From the NCBI GenBank assembly GCA_963759095.1, contig CAVWYF010000024.1:5782-69781 (forward strand): a DNA stretch of 64,000 nucleotides, in the 5' to 3' direction. A model generated the notes under the pieces. That model saw only the letters and a list, made by a program, of their open reading frames with translations. It ran no database searches and was not told the origin of the DNA. Below, one piece after another: positions 44,940-53,524 of the stretch (position 1 is the stretch's first letter; the number at the start of each line of letters is the position of its first letter). Origin of the DNA: Anderseniella sp963759095 (lineage in GTDB: Bacteria > Pseudomonadota > Alphaproteobacteria > Rhizobiales > Aestuariivirgaceae). A program made the translations under genes and the position numbers.

Positions 44940-45145
44940 TCAGGACATTGGTCTTCAAACAGCGTTCATTGGTTGGTTCAGTTTAAAAGTAAGTTGATCG
45001 CTGGTGCAACCTTCATCGGGGCAGTGTTGCGGTCCATGAAATGCCGCATTCCACGGGCGCCCGTATCATCACAATGTCAGAGCGGTCAGAACATCGATCA
45101 GGTTTGAAAAGCTGTTTTCTATGTTGTTCAAAATGTGCTTCCCGA

Positions 45146-46424
45146 GAGATGGGTGACACTTCATTCCGGACACATAGGTTACACTTTTGGCCCTTTGCAA
45201 GGAGATGCGAGGTGCCTTGGAAGGAGTGTAATCAGATGGATGAACGGCTCAAATTCATTGCCCGACTGCTGGACGGCGACAAGATGTCGGTGCTGTGCCG
45301 GGAGTTCGGGATTTCCCGCAAGACCGGCTACAAGATCCTCAAACGATACAATGCTTGCGGCCTACATGGGCTGACTGACCGGTCTCGACGTCCTTATCGC
45401 CAGGCCAATCAGCTGCCGGTGCAGATCGAGAAGCAGATCGTGCGTCTGAAGCGGGAGAGACCAACCTGGGGTGCACCGAAGATACGCGAACGGATGAGGC
45501 GGCTTTTCCCAGATATCCATTCACCAGCAGTGAGCACGGTGCATGCGGTTCTGGACCGTCATGGTCTGGTCAAGCGCAGAGGACGACGGCGTCGCAACAA
45601 GGCAACGGGTACGGCACTGTCGCCTGGCAGCCAGCCCAATGATCTGTGGTGTGCCGACTACAAGGGAGAGTTCAAGCTTGCCGACAAACGCTATTGTTAT
45701 CCCCTGACGATCACTGATCATGCCAGCCGGTATGTCATTGCCTGTGAGGCACTGCATACTACGAAAGAAGTCTATGCCTTCACGGTATTTGAGCGTGCTT
45801 TCAAGGACTTCGGCATGCCTTGCTCAATACGAACCGATAACGGCGTGCCGTTTGCCAGCCCCAATGCCCTGTTCAACCTGTCCAGACTGTCAGTTTGGTG
45901 GTTGCGCCTTGGTATCCAGATCGAGCGTATCAAACCCGGTAACCCGCAACAGAACGGACGCCATGAACGTATGCATCTGACTTTGAAGTTGGAGACCACC
46001 AAACCGGCAGGCGACAACTTCCTTCAGCAGCAGGCCAGGTTCGATGACTTCGTGGATTGCTTCAACAACGAACGCCCACATCAGGCTCTCGACATGCAGT
46101 ACCCGGCGGAACGATATGCCCCCTCATCAAGAATCTACAATGGCCTGCCGGAGCTTGACTATCCGTTCCATGACAAGTCGGCCACAGTGACGACCTGCGG
46201 GCGTATTTGCTTCAACCGGCAGAAAATCAATCTCAGCCAGGTCTTTGCCGGACAAACTGTTGGCATCAAGCAGACCGAAGACAGAATTTGGCTGGTAAGC
46301 TTTATGGACTATGACTTAGGATACTTTGATGATGAGACATGCAGACTGGAACCACTTGCAAATCCATTTGGACCAAAAGTGTTACCCATGTCTCCGGTAT
46401 AAAACGTAACCCATGTGTCCGGTA
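45146..46424 (+). mobile_element. IS481-family insertion sequence
   Basis: The left end has GAGATGGGTGACACTT (45146) and CCGGACACATAGGTTACACTTTT (45166). The right end, reversed, has CCGGACACATGGGTTACGTTTT (46401-46422) and then CCGGAGACATGGGTAACACTTTT. Both ends therefore carry two related motif copies. A single transposase fills the interior. Exact boundaries and target duplication were not resolved. Confidence 0.75.
45212..46402 (+). CDS. IS481-family transposase
   Basis: The GTG at 45212 gives 396 residues starting VPWKECNQMDERLKFIARLL, the usual IS481 start. The open frame reaches back to 45041, but that part crosses the IS end. An AAGGAG site precedes the GTG. The N-terminal helix-turn-helix is DKMSVLCREFGISRKTGYKI. 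The integrase core has DLWCADYKGEF (Asp 1), SIRTDNGVPFAS (Asp 2) and NPQQNGRHERMH (Glu). The C-terminal NNERPHQALDMQYPAERY is typical. No frameshift is seen, so the transposase may be functional. Confidence 0.94.
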   Translation: MPWKECNQMDERLKFIARLLDGDKMSVLCREFGISRKTGYKILKRYNACGLHGLTDRSRRPYRQANQLPVQIEKQIVRLKRERPTWGAPKIRERMRRLFPDIHSPAVSTVHAVLDRHGLVKRRGRRRRNKATGTALSPGSQPNDLWCADYKGEFKLADKRYCYPLTITDHASRYVIACEALHTTKEVYAFTVFERAFKDFGMPCSIRTDNGVPFASPNALFNLSRLSVWWLRLGIQIERIKPGNPQQNGRHERMHLTLKLETTKPAGDNFLQQQARFDDFVDCFNNERPHQALDMQYPAERYAPSSRIYNGLPELDYPFHDKSATVTTCGRICFNRQKINLSQVFAGQTVGIKQTEDRIWLVSFMDYDLGYFDDETCRLEPLANPFGPKVLPMSPV

Positions 46425-46439
46425 TGGACCAAAGGTTAT

Positions 46440-46516
46440 TGGTGATCCCGACAGGATTCGAACCTGTGACCCCCAGATTAGGAATCTGGTGCTCTATCCA
46501 ACTGAGCTACGGGACC
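46440..46516 (-). tRNA. tRNA-Arg (anticodon CCU)
   Basis: Read on the minus strand, the acceptor stem GGTCCCG pairs with CGGGATC, with one G-U. The D-arm (AGCTCAGTTGGATAGAGC), anticodon arm CCAGA-TTCCTAA-TCTGG with anticodon CCT, and T-arm CAGGTTCGAATCCTG are intact, and CCA is encoded. The gene lies at the right edge of the IS481 region, with only about 16 bases between. Confidence 0.95.
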
Positions 46517-46679
46517 ATGCCTTAAAGTGCGAGCGCTTTATAGCGTCATTTGAGCGGTGTACTCAAACCTGAATTCACTTCCAGGCGATCAAAAAACAAC
46601 CCCGCCGGAGGAACACCTCGGGCGGGGTTGCGTATCTTGTTGCAGATTGTCCGGAAATCTGAACGGTCCGGCGGTCGCT

Positions 46680-47249
46680 TTACGCGGCCTTTTCTTCTGC
46701 GCTGGCAGCGGCTGGCTTTTCACCGCGGTGCGACGAGTTTTCCAGCACGGCTTCGATTTCGCTGACCGCGCCTGCATCATCGAGCTTCTTCACGCAGGCG
46801 ATTTCACGGGCCATGCGGTCGAGCGCTGATTCATACAGCTGGCGTTCGGAATAGGACTGTTCCGGCTGGCGGTCGGAGCGGTACAGGTCGCGCACCACTT
46901 CGGCCACGAAGATCAGGTCGCCTGAATTGATCTTGGCTTCATATTCCTGGGCGCGGCGCGACCACATGGTGCGCTTGACGCGGGCCTTGCCGGTCAGAAC
47001 CTTCATGGCATTTTCGGCCATGGTCTTGTCCGACAGCTTGCGCATGCCGACGCTGTCGCACTTGTTCAGCGGGACACGCAGGCGCATCTTGTCTTTTTCG
47101 AAATCGATGACGAACAGTTCGAGCTTGGCGCCGGCAATTTCCTGCTCTTCCACAGCGACAATCTTGCCTACACCATGGGCCGGATACACGACAAACTCAC
47201 CGATCTTGTACTTGAGCTTGCGCGATGCGATCTTTTTTTCTGTGGCCAT
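46680..47249 (-). CDS. carD: CarD-family transcriptional regulator
   Basis: I use the ATG at 47249 (189 residues), preceded by AAGGGA; the frame is open upstream but that extension lacks family character. The N-terminal RNA-polymerase-interaction domain has KYKIGEFVVYPAHGVGKIVA and ELFVIDFEKDKMRLRVP. The helical C-terminal domain has RMTMWSRRAQEYEAKINSGD-like sequence and YSERQLYESALDRMAREIA. CarD binds the RNA polymerase beta subunit and stabilises open complexes, notably at rRNA promoters. The C-terminal tail is Ala/Glu-rich (AAASAEEKAA). Its position near fdxA and the helicase is conserved among Rhizobiales. Confidence 0.93.
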   Translation of the reverse strand: MATEKKIASRKLKYKIGEFVVYPAHGVGKIVAVEEQEIAGAKLELFVIDFEKDKMRLRVPLNKCDSVGMRKLSDKTMAENAMKVLTGKARVKRTMWSRRAQEYEAKINSGDLIFVAEVVRDLYRSDRQPEQSYSERQLYESALDRMAREIACVKKLDDAGAVSEIEAVLENSSHRGEKPAAASAEEKAA

Positions 47250-47816
47250 TTTTATTTTTCCCTTGTCACTCGTGCGTTCGACGTAATTCGCCTGTCCGAC
47301 CGTTTCTTTCAGCAAAACCTATTTCGCCGCATCCTGCCCGTTGCCCTGAGGCTTCAGCCAGGTTCACCTTCCCTGCCGGAAGGCAAAAAACCACCTCATG
47401 CTGGTGGAGGGGTGCGTAGCTGATAGCCAGTGCTTGTCTGATACGGTCGGTTGCAGTTCGGTGTTTACCCGCGTGAGCCTTATGTGAAGGCAGGTCAGGT
47501 CCGGTTGAATTGCAGGCTTTCGTTTCAAAAACTGGATCAGGCGAAAAAAAGTCCGAGCCTTTCGGACCCGGGTTCTCAATGCTTTGCTGTGAATTTCAAG
47601 TCATTAACAAGGTGTATAACACAAATTTACCGATTGTTAAAGCCTCTGGACGCCATGGACGTGCCGGAAACAGTCGAATGGGGCTGAAGTGTAAAGAAAT
47701 GGTTAACGCGGCATTACGTCAATCGGTAGGAATTTAGCGCAATCCTGCCATATGGCAATGCCCGCAAAAGTGCGCGGTTTTGCTTGATCGCAAGCACCAA
47801 CTCCCGGTTGCGCTCC
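47250..47816. other. Gene-free region between carD and fdxA
   Basis: No convincing gene is seen in this stretch; small open frames here have no start signals or family character. It must hold the carD promoter. The segment 47580-47660 is locally AT-rich (TTAACAAGGTGTATAACACAAATTTACC) compared with its surroundings, and is a plausible promoter area. Confidence 0.5.
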
Positions 47817-47852
47817 AGAGCAACATGGGTTCAAGTGAACCCATAAAGTTGC
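47817..47852. repeat. Dispersed palindrome, copy 3
   Basis: AGAGCAAC-ATGGGTTCA-AG-TGAACCCAT-AAAGTTGCT: the inner 9-bp stem is perfect and the outer arms (AGCAAC/GTTGCT) pair. It lies beside a second, unrelated hairpin at 47870-47915, downstream of fdxA. Confidence 0.75.
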
Positions 47853-47869
47853 TTGATCATTTTGGAGGC

Positions 47870-47915
47870 GATCAGGTTCATGATTTTTGGTTTTTCAACC
47901 AAAATCATCCTGATC
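47870..47915 (-). terminator. Hairpin downstream of fdxA
   Basis: GATCAGG...ATGATTTTTGGTT at 47870-47892 pairs with AACCAAAATCATCCTGATC at 47897-47915, with a small bulge. The stem begins at the fdxA stop codon. No long U-run follows on the minus strand. Confidence 0.65.
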
Positions 47916-48253
47916 TAGTCGCCTTCACCGGGTTCTTCTGAGAAATACTTCTCGAACTTGCCCTGTTCGCCATCGTGTTTCTCCGCATCGTCCGGAGACT
48001 CGCCCTTCTGGGTAATGTTCGGCCAGACATCGGCAAGCCTGGTGTTCAGCTCAAGCCATTTCTCAAGGCCGGGCTCGGTATCCGGCTTGATGGCTTCTGC
48101 CGGGCACTCCGGTTCACACACGCCGCAGTCAATGCATTCGTCCGGGTGGATGACGAGCATGTTGTCGCCTTCATAAAAGCAGTCCACCGGACATACTTCA
48201 ACGCAGTCCATGTACTTGCACTTGATGCAGTTCTCAATGACGATATAGGTCAT
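47915..48253 (-). CDS. fdxA: 7Fe ferredoxin FdxA
   Basis: A 112-residue ferredoxin. The N-terminal motif has Cys9, Cys12, Cys17 and Cys21 (CIKCKYMDCVEVCPVDC), and the second has Cys40, Cys43, Cys46 and Cys50 (ECIDCGVCEPECP). With the changed spacing of the first motif they bind a 3Fe-4S and a 4Fe-4S cluster, as in the Azotobacter-type ferredoxin I. The extended C-terminal half (GLEKWLELNTRLADVWPNI) is typical of the family. It is a soluble cytoplasmic electron carrier. The next gene upstream is an S4-domain protein with a 96-base gap. Confidence 0.95.
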   Translation of the reverse strand: MTYIVIENCIKCKYMDCVEVCPVDCFYEGDNMLVIHPDECIDCGVCEPECPAEAIKPDTEPGLEKWLELNTRLADVWPNITQKGESPDDAEKHDGEQGKFEKYFSEEPGEGD

Positions 48254-48349
48254 GTGCTGGCTCTCAAACTCTCAACTGTTGCCTTTGTCAGCGGGTTGCC
48301 GGTGAACTTGCATTTTCTTGGCGCATCGTCAAGCGCACTTGTAGGTATA

Positions 48350-48673
48350 TCAGGCATCGGGTGAGTGGGTGGCTGAGCCGGTAGCAACGCCGGAAGCCGG
48401 ATTTATTTCACAATACAGCAAACGGGCTTCTGGGGCAGGGCCCCTGCGTGTTCCGGTGGCGATGACCTCGACCACTTTAATGTGATCGCGGTTCATGAAA
48501 CTCACCACATCACCGGGCGAAACCGTTTGGGACGGTTTGGTGATTTTGGTGCGGTTTACTCTCACCTTGCCTTTGGCAACCAGGCGTTGGGCCAGCGCCC
48601 GGGTCTTGACGAAGCGGGCAAACCACAGCCACCGATCAACCCGCTGAACAGCTCTGCCGGCTTCATCTGTCAT
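48350..48673 (-). CDS. S4-domain RNA-binding protein (Hsp15-like)
   Basis: A 107-residue protein whose first 60 residues form an S4 RNA-binding domain: RVDRWLWFARFVKTRALAQR, VAKGKVRVNRTKITKPSQ and VSPGDVVSF. This is the Hsp15/YrfH type, which in E. coli rescues stalled 50S subunits carrying nascent chains. The tail is longer and more variable. Its ATG lies 1 base after the stop of the SUV3-like helicase, so the two are likely cotranscribed and functionally linked through RNA metabolism. The conserved helicase-S4 gene pairing in Rhizobiales supports this. Confidence 0.9.
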   Translation of the reverse strand: MTDEAGRAVQRVDRWLWFARFVKTRALAQRLVAKGKVRVNRTKITKPSQTVSPGDVVSFMNRDHIKVVEVIATGTRRGPAPEARLLYCEINPASGVATGSATHSPDA

Positions 48674-48674
48674 G

Positions 48675-51653
48675 CTACTTCTTGGTCAAACCCTGTTTCA
48701 GTTGACCCAGTATCGCAAACGGGCTGTTCGGATCCATGGGCTTTTCCCGGCGTGGCGCCGGCGGGCGCTGGCCGCCGGCTTTCTTGCCGGGACCGCCTTT
48801 CTGGTGCCGGTTGCGATCCGGTTTGCCGGCATTACCCTTTGCGCCCTTTGCGCCTTTTGCGCGATTACCCGCGTGTTGTTTTTGGTGGCGGAAAGGCCCT
48901 GTGTCCTTTGGCCACCAGATTTCGATCATTTCAGGTTCTGCAGGTTCTGCGTCCTGGGATGTTGCGGTTTCAGGCGCAGTGACCTCAGTTGGTGCAGCGT
49001 CAGAAGGCTCAGTTGCAGGAGCGTCAGCAGGTTTGGTTTCCGCCGGTGCCTCGGGCGCAGCTTCGGCTGGTGCTGCCTCGGCAGGCGCCGCCTCGGTTGG
49101 CGCGACCTCTTCAGGCGCACCGGTCATAGCGGTTTCAGAAGGCGGCTCGGACGCCGATGCAGCCGGTGCATCGGCAGCGGCGTCTGTAACCGGTTCTTCT
49201 TCGGATTTGGGTTTCTCCGGGGCTTTTCGCTTTTGCGCCGAAAACCCGAGTGACTTCAGGATTGACGAAAACTCGTCACCTGAACACCCGACGAGGGACA
49301 TCATGTCCGGCACCACGGTGAAACCACCGCCGTCCACCGATCCGTCAGGGCGCTCTTCGCCTTCGCGTTGCGCACGCCAGAACACGCGGGTGCGGATCAT
49401 GTCTCCAAGCCGCTCCAGCATGTCGACGCGCACGGCGCGCTCGCCGCAGACGCGAAAGCCGACAACCTGATAAAACCCGCGCGGGGTTGTTTTGTCGAAC
49501 GGGACCGATGTGAGGCCCTGCTGCGGCATGGCATCAGGCAGCGCGGATGCATCCAGTCCGCGCTTGTCGGCATCATGCAACGCCCACAACAACAGCCGCA
49601 GGGAAGTTGGAGCAGGTTTCAGGATGGTTGGAATGAAAATATGGAATGCACCGAACCGCACACCATGCTTGCGCAGCACGGCGCGTTCATCCTGGCCAAG
49701 TGACTTGACCTCCTCGGCCACCTGTTCTCGCGGCAGGACGCCGAGCGCCTCGATGATCTGGAAGGCGATGCCGCGGGCAATGCCGGTGATCTCTTCTGCT
49801 TCGCCAAGTGAGACAAGCGGCGCCAGCAGGCCGGCAATATGGCGCGAGACAAACTTCGACAGGCGCATCTGGACCGCCTCACGGTCCGGTGCTGACACCT
49901 GTTCATCAGCCAGTGTTTCAACGCGCGGCTTCAACAGGTTCTCAGCGCCGGTGAGGCGGCCGACCGCATGAGATTTCCAGATGATATTGCCGGCTGCATC
50001 AAGGCTGAAATCCGGATCCGGCGCGGCAACGACGGACTGGGCGCGCCCGGCCAGGGTCTCGGTTACCGTTTGCAAGGCGGCAGAGATCAATACCCTGGAG
50101 TTTTCGCCGTCCGTTGGTTCGGCAATGAACCGCAAGCCTTCAATGCGGCCTGCATATTCACCCTCCACAAGCACGGCACCTTCCTGATCGACACTCGACA
50201 TTAATTCTTCCCTTTCACGCAGACGTTTCATCAATACGCTGGTGCGCCGGTCGATGAACCGCTGGGTCAGCCTTTCATGCAAGGCATCCGATAATCTGTC
50301 TTCCATTGCCCTTGTCAGTTCCTGCCAGTGGCCGGGGTCGTCCAGCCAGTCCTGCCGGTTGGCAACAAAGGTCCAGGTTCGCACATGGGCAATGCGGTTT
50401 GACAAGGTGTCTATATCGCCATTGGTATTGTCGCAATACGCCAACTGACGGGCAAACCATTGTGTGTCAATGCGCCCGGTGTCGGCGACATACCTGAAAA
50501 TGGTGGCGACAAGGTTGGCATGCTCGCTGCCGGTAATGTTGCGATAGTCCGGCAACTGGCAGGTTTCCCATAACAATTCCACAACCTCGCGGCCTGATGC
50601 GCGGTCGATGATTTCTGCATCGCGGGCAATCAGCGACAGGGTCTCGATGTCTGCACCGGGCCTTGTCCGGGTCAATCCTTCCCGGTTGGGCAGGGCGTTC
50701 AGCGAGCCGAGCAATCTTTCCACCGAGCCGAAATTCAGGTTGCGGTTGCGCCACTGCAGCACACGCAGCGGTTCAAAGCGGTGGTCCTCAAGCTTTTCAA
50801 TGGTTTCTGCATCAATACTCACGGCATCGGCAGTCAGGCCGAATGTGCCGTCGTTCATGTAGCGTCCGGCCCGTCCGGCGATCTGGCCCATCTCAGCAGC
50901 CGTCAGATTGCGGAACTGGAACCCGTCAAACTTTCGCGTTGCGGCGAAGGCGACATGGTCAATATCCATGTTGAGCCCCATGCCGATGGCATCGGTCGCC
51001 ACAATATGATCGACATCGCCTGACTGATACAGTTCCACCTGGGCATTGCGGGTGCGCGGGCTCAAGGCCCCAAGTACCACTGCTGCGCCGCCCCTTTGAC
51101 GCCGGATCAATTCGGCGACGGAGTACACCATGCCCGCTGAAAACCCCACAATTGCCGTGCGTTTGGGCAGACGCGTGATCTTTTTCTGGCCGGCGAAGCT
51201 GAGTTTTGACAACCTGGGGCGGGACACATAGTTCACCCCCTTGAGCAATTGTTCCAGCATCGGCTTGATGGTTGCCGCGCCCAGCAACAGGGTCTCGTTA
51301 AGCCCGCGCGAGTGCAGCAGCCTGTCGGTAAACACGTGACCGCGCTCGCTGTCGGCGGCGAGCTGGATTTCGTCAATGGCCATGAACGACACCGGAATAT
51401 CGTTTGGCATGGCTTCAACAGTGCACACCCAGTAGCGCGGTGCCGGCGGTATCAGTTTTTCCTCGCCGGTGACCAGTGCCACAGACATCTGGCCTGCCCG
51501 GGCAACAACGCGATCATAAACCTCTCGCGCCAACAGGCGCAGCGGCAGGCCGATCATGCCGCTGGGATGAGCAAGCATCCTCTCGACCGCGTGATGGGTT
51601 TTGCCAGTATTGGTTGGCCCCAGAAGGGCTGTTACGTTTCTGTGGGCATCCAT
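48675..51653 (-). CDS. SUV3-like RNA/DNA helicase
   Basis: A 992-residue DExH-type helicase resembling mitochondrial SUV3. Walker A is GPTNTGKTH (residues 12-20), Walker B DEIQ is at 94-97, and the second RecA-like half has VATDAIGMGLNMDIDHVAFA and QIAGRAGRYMNDGTFG. This is the SUV3 arrangement, lacking a long N-terminal extension. Residues about 820-940 are a low-complexity linker rich in Ala, Pro and Glu, followed by a basic segment and MDPNSPFAILGQLKQGL. Mitochondrial SUV3 partners a 3'-5' RNase to degrade RNA, so a degradosome-like role is possible. The start at 51653 is the only ATG that keeps the Walker A region. Confidence 0.92.
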   Translation of the reverse strand: MDAHRNVTALLGPTNTGKTHHAVERMLAHPSGMIGLPLRLLAREVYDRVVARAGQMSVALVTGEEKLIPPAPRYWVCTVEAMPNDIPVSFMAIDEIQLAADSERGHVFTDRLLHSRGLNETLLLGAATIKPMLEQLLKGVNYVSRPRLSKLSFAGQKKITRLPKRTAIVGFSAGMVYSVAELIRRQRGGAAVVLGALSPRTRNAQVELYQSGDVDHIVATDAIGMGLNMDIDHVAFAATRKFDGFQFRNLTAAEMGQIAGRAGRYMNDGTFGLTADAVSIDAETIEKLEDHRFEPLRVLQWRNRNLNFGSVERLLGSLNALPNREGLTRTRPGADIETLSLIARDAEIIDRASGREVVELLWETCQLPDYRNITGSEHANLVATIFRYVADTGRIDTQWFARQLAYCDNTNGDIDTLSNRIAHVRTWTFVANRQDWLDDPGHWQELTRAMEDRLSDALHERLTQRFIDRRTSVLMKRLREREELMSSVDQEGAVLVEGEYAGRIEGLRFIAEPTDGENSRVLISAALQTVTETLAGRAQSVVAAPDPDFSLDAAGNIIWKSHAVGRLTGAENLLKPRVETLADEQVSAPDREAVQMRLSKFVSRHIAGLLAPLVSLGEAEEITGIARGIAFQIIEALGVLPREQVAEEVKSLGQDERAVLRKHGVRFGAFHIFIPTILKPAPTSLRLLLWALHDADKRGLDASALPDAMPQQGLTSVPFDKTTPRGFYQVVGFRVCGERAVRVDMLERLGDMIRTRVFWRAQREGEERPDGSVDGGGFTVVPDMMSLVGCSGDEFSSILKSLGFSAQKRKAPEKPKSEEEPVTDAAADAPAASASEPPSETAMTGAPEEVAPTEAAPAEAAPAEAAPEAPAETKPADAPATEPSDAAPTEVTAPETATSQDAEPAEPEMIEIWWPKDTGPFRHQKQHAGNRAKGAKGAKGNAGKPDRNRHQKGGPGKKAGGQRPPAPRREKPMDPNSPFAILGQLKQGLTKK

Positions 51654-51902
51654 GGAGATTCTGCTGGGGATCCGGTAAGGGTGGGCAAGAGATATGATAT
51701 CACGTGTATCTGGTCCAAAACATCGCTGTTAGCCTGTCGCGCAAAAATTGTCCGGGTGTGCGGCCGGGCCATTCCAGTATCGGATTCAAACAGGAACATG
51801 TCATGACCGAATCATGAATCGCATCAGATTCATGTTGTGTTCACCCCCCATATATAGCGGTCCGGGTGATCGTCGGGCACAAGCCGGTGTTGTTGCCTGC
51901 TG

Positions 51903-52760
51903 CTATCTCTTGGCCAGGGACTTTGAATTGAGCGGCCGGCCGGACAAGGTTGCCTTGTTGGCGTAGGCCACAAAGTCCTTCCCCTTGATCTTGCCTGTCA
52001 CGGCAACCAGCACATTCATGTCGCGGCCCAGTGCAGAAGACCTGACCGGTGCAAACCAGACCCTGAATACAGGTGGGTTTTTTCGATACTTCGCTTCTGT
52101 TCGGGCCGACAGACCGGCAAGGGTGGAGTAGGTCATGCTGCAGACAATTGCTGGACCCCGGTAAACGCCGCCGTCCTTCTTGCCGAAGGTGTCGTCCTTG
52201 ATTTTTTGCAAGGCAAGTTCGAACACTTCCTTGCCGTTATAGACGCGATAACTGGCATCGCAGGGGTTTTTGGCAGGCGTTACCGCTATATCCATTATGG
52301 ATGCGAGCGTGTCACGGGCACCGGCTGCAGATGCCGAACTGATTTTAGCTTCGGTTTCGCCGTTCACAGCCGGTTTGCGCTTGGTGGAGACCGGCTGCAA
52401 TCCGTCAAAGCTGACCGCGTATCTGCCCTTTTTGCCTTTTTCCGTAACCTTCATGGTGAAGTTGTCCGACCGGGCGCCTTTCCCGGTGACGGCACCTGAT
52501 GATGTCATGTCCATCTTCAGGTCGATAAAAAGCGACGCCAGCCCCCTGGGGCGCAGTTTCGCGGACGCATTGAACGAATTCTGGTCAATATCTGCCGAAT
52601 AGTTCAGCGCAAACGCCCGGATCCCGCGAGTATAAAGGTCATATTGGACTTTCAGCTTGTCCGCTGCCGCTGCGGTACCGGGAGATGCTGTGAAAGCCAG
52701 GGTGAATGTAGCTGCTGCGACCGCAGTAGCTGCTATCGTGTTCATGATGGCTGATTTCAT
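51903..52760 (-). CDS. DUF3108-domain protein
   Basis: A 285-residue secreted protein with a signal peptide (hydrophobic core TAVAAATFTLAFTASPGTAAA, cleavage near residue 32). The mature chain has the DUF3108 pattern: a periplasmic beta-rich fold with KVQYDLYTRGIRAFALNYSA at the start, NPCDASYRVYNGKEVFEL, and a C-terminal RVWFAPVRSSALGRDMNVL and GKIKGKDFVAYANKATLS. The family is common in Gram-negative bacteria and its function is not known; outer-membrane or lipid-related roles have been suggested. It is divergent from rpmB with a 380-base gap. Confidence 0.82.
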   Translation of the reverse strand: MKSAIMNTIAATAVAAATFTLAFTASPGTAAAADKLKVQYDLYTRGIRAFALNYSADIDQNSFNASAKLRPRGLASLFIDLKMDMTSSGAVTGKGARSDNFTMKVTEKGKKGRYAVSFDGLQPVSTKRKPAVNGETEAKISSASAAGARDTLASIMDIAVTPAKNPCDASYRVYNGKEVFELALQKIKDDTFGKKDGGVYRGPAIVCSMTYSTLAGLSARTEAKYRKNPPVFRVWFAPVRSSALGRDMNVLVAVTGKIKGKDFVAYANKATLSGRPLNSKSLAKR

Positions 52761-53141
52761 TATGCCTGCTGGACCCCGTTATATGTCATTCGAGATTGTG
52801 TGAGCGACTTTTGCATGTTCATGCCTGAACGGTTGCTGAACGAACGATGCCTGATCTAGAGCTTGTTTGTGCCGTGAATGTGGTATGATTCGCCAAGTTC
52901 ACAAGGTATTGAACCAGATTGTCGAGTAAGCTTGATCTTCAGTCCTGAGGCTATGTGAGATCTTGTCGCAAAACCGGGCTTGACGGCTGATGCAGGCTTG
53001 CCTATAGACACGCGATGAATTTGATCCGGCCCGCTGGCGCCGGACTTCGTGTCTATGGACCTTTTGGGACCTGCACTGAGTTCGCCTTGAAACCAGACAC
53101 GTACGGCAACCGGAAATGCTGAACAAATTGGAGTAATTGAC
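52761..53141. promoter_or_regulatory. Gene-free leader upstream of rpmB with a two-tier hairpin
   Basis: No gene is seen. The region holds the promoters of the divergent DUF3108 gene and rpmB. At 53004-53056 an outer stem (ATAGACACG and CGTGTCTAT, 9 bp perfect) encloses an inner stem (TCCGGC at 53025-53030 and GCCGGA at 53039-53044). It lies about 85 bases before the rpmB start, in the right place for a leader structure. Confidence 0.6.
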
Positions 53142-53435
53142 ATGGCCCGTCGTTGTGAGTTGACCGGCAAGGGTGTTCTGGCAGGTAATAATGTCAGCCA
53201 CGCCAACAACAAGTCCCGCCGCCGCTTTCTGCCCAATCTGTGCCAGGTGCACCTGATGAGCGAGAGCCTTGGCCGTGATTTCGCATTCAAGGTATCAGCT
53301 GCCGCACTGCGCTCTGTCGAGCATCGCGGTGGCCTCGATGCCTACCTGATCAAGGCTCGTGACACGGAATTGTCACTGTCGGCCAGGCGGGTGAAGCGTC
53401 AGGTTGAAAAGAAGCTGGCGAGCGCTGCTGCCTGA
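53142..53435 (+). CDS. rpmB: Ribosomal protein L28
   Basis: A 97-residue protein with the L28 signature: MARRCELTGKGVLAGNNVSH with the conserved Cys, KSRRRFLPNLCQVHLMSESL, and basic residues throughout. It lacks the second Cys pair of zinc-binding forms, and the length is normal for alphaproteobacteria. TTGGAGTAATTGAC precedes the ATG and provides the ribosome site. A terminator follows at 53480. It is a monocistronic unit. Confidence 0.98.
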   Translation: MARRCELTGKGVLAGNNVSHANNKSRRRFLPNLCQVHLMSESLGRDFAFKVSAAALRSVEHRGGLDAYLIKARDTELSLSARRVKRQVEKKLASAAA

Positions 53436-53479
53436 GGTGGCAACGCGCGTCTGACGCTTTTTACCTGTTACAAGGTTGC

Positions 53480-53508
53480 GGCCGCTCCTCAAGGGGGCGG
53501 CCTTTTTG
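53480..53508 (+). terminator. Rho-independent terminator after rpmB
   Basis: GGCCGCTCC at 53480-53488 pairs with GGGGCGGCC at about 53494-53502 (one mismatch), followed by TTTTT. It lies 45 bases after the rpmB stop codon. Confidence 0.82.
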
Positions 53509-53524
53509 TTGGTGGCTTTCGGCT

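Noticed and set aside
47451..47737. Two overlapping plus-strand frames between carD and fdxA
   Set aside because: No ribosome site, atypical residue use and no family resemblance; the region reads as non-coding.
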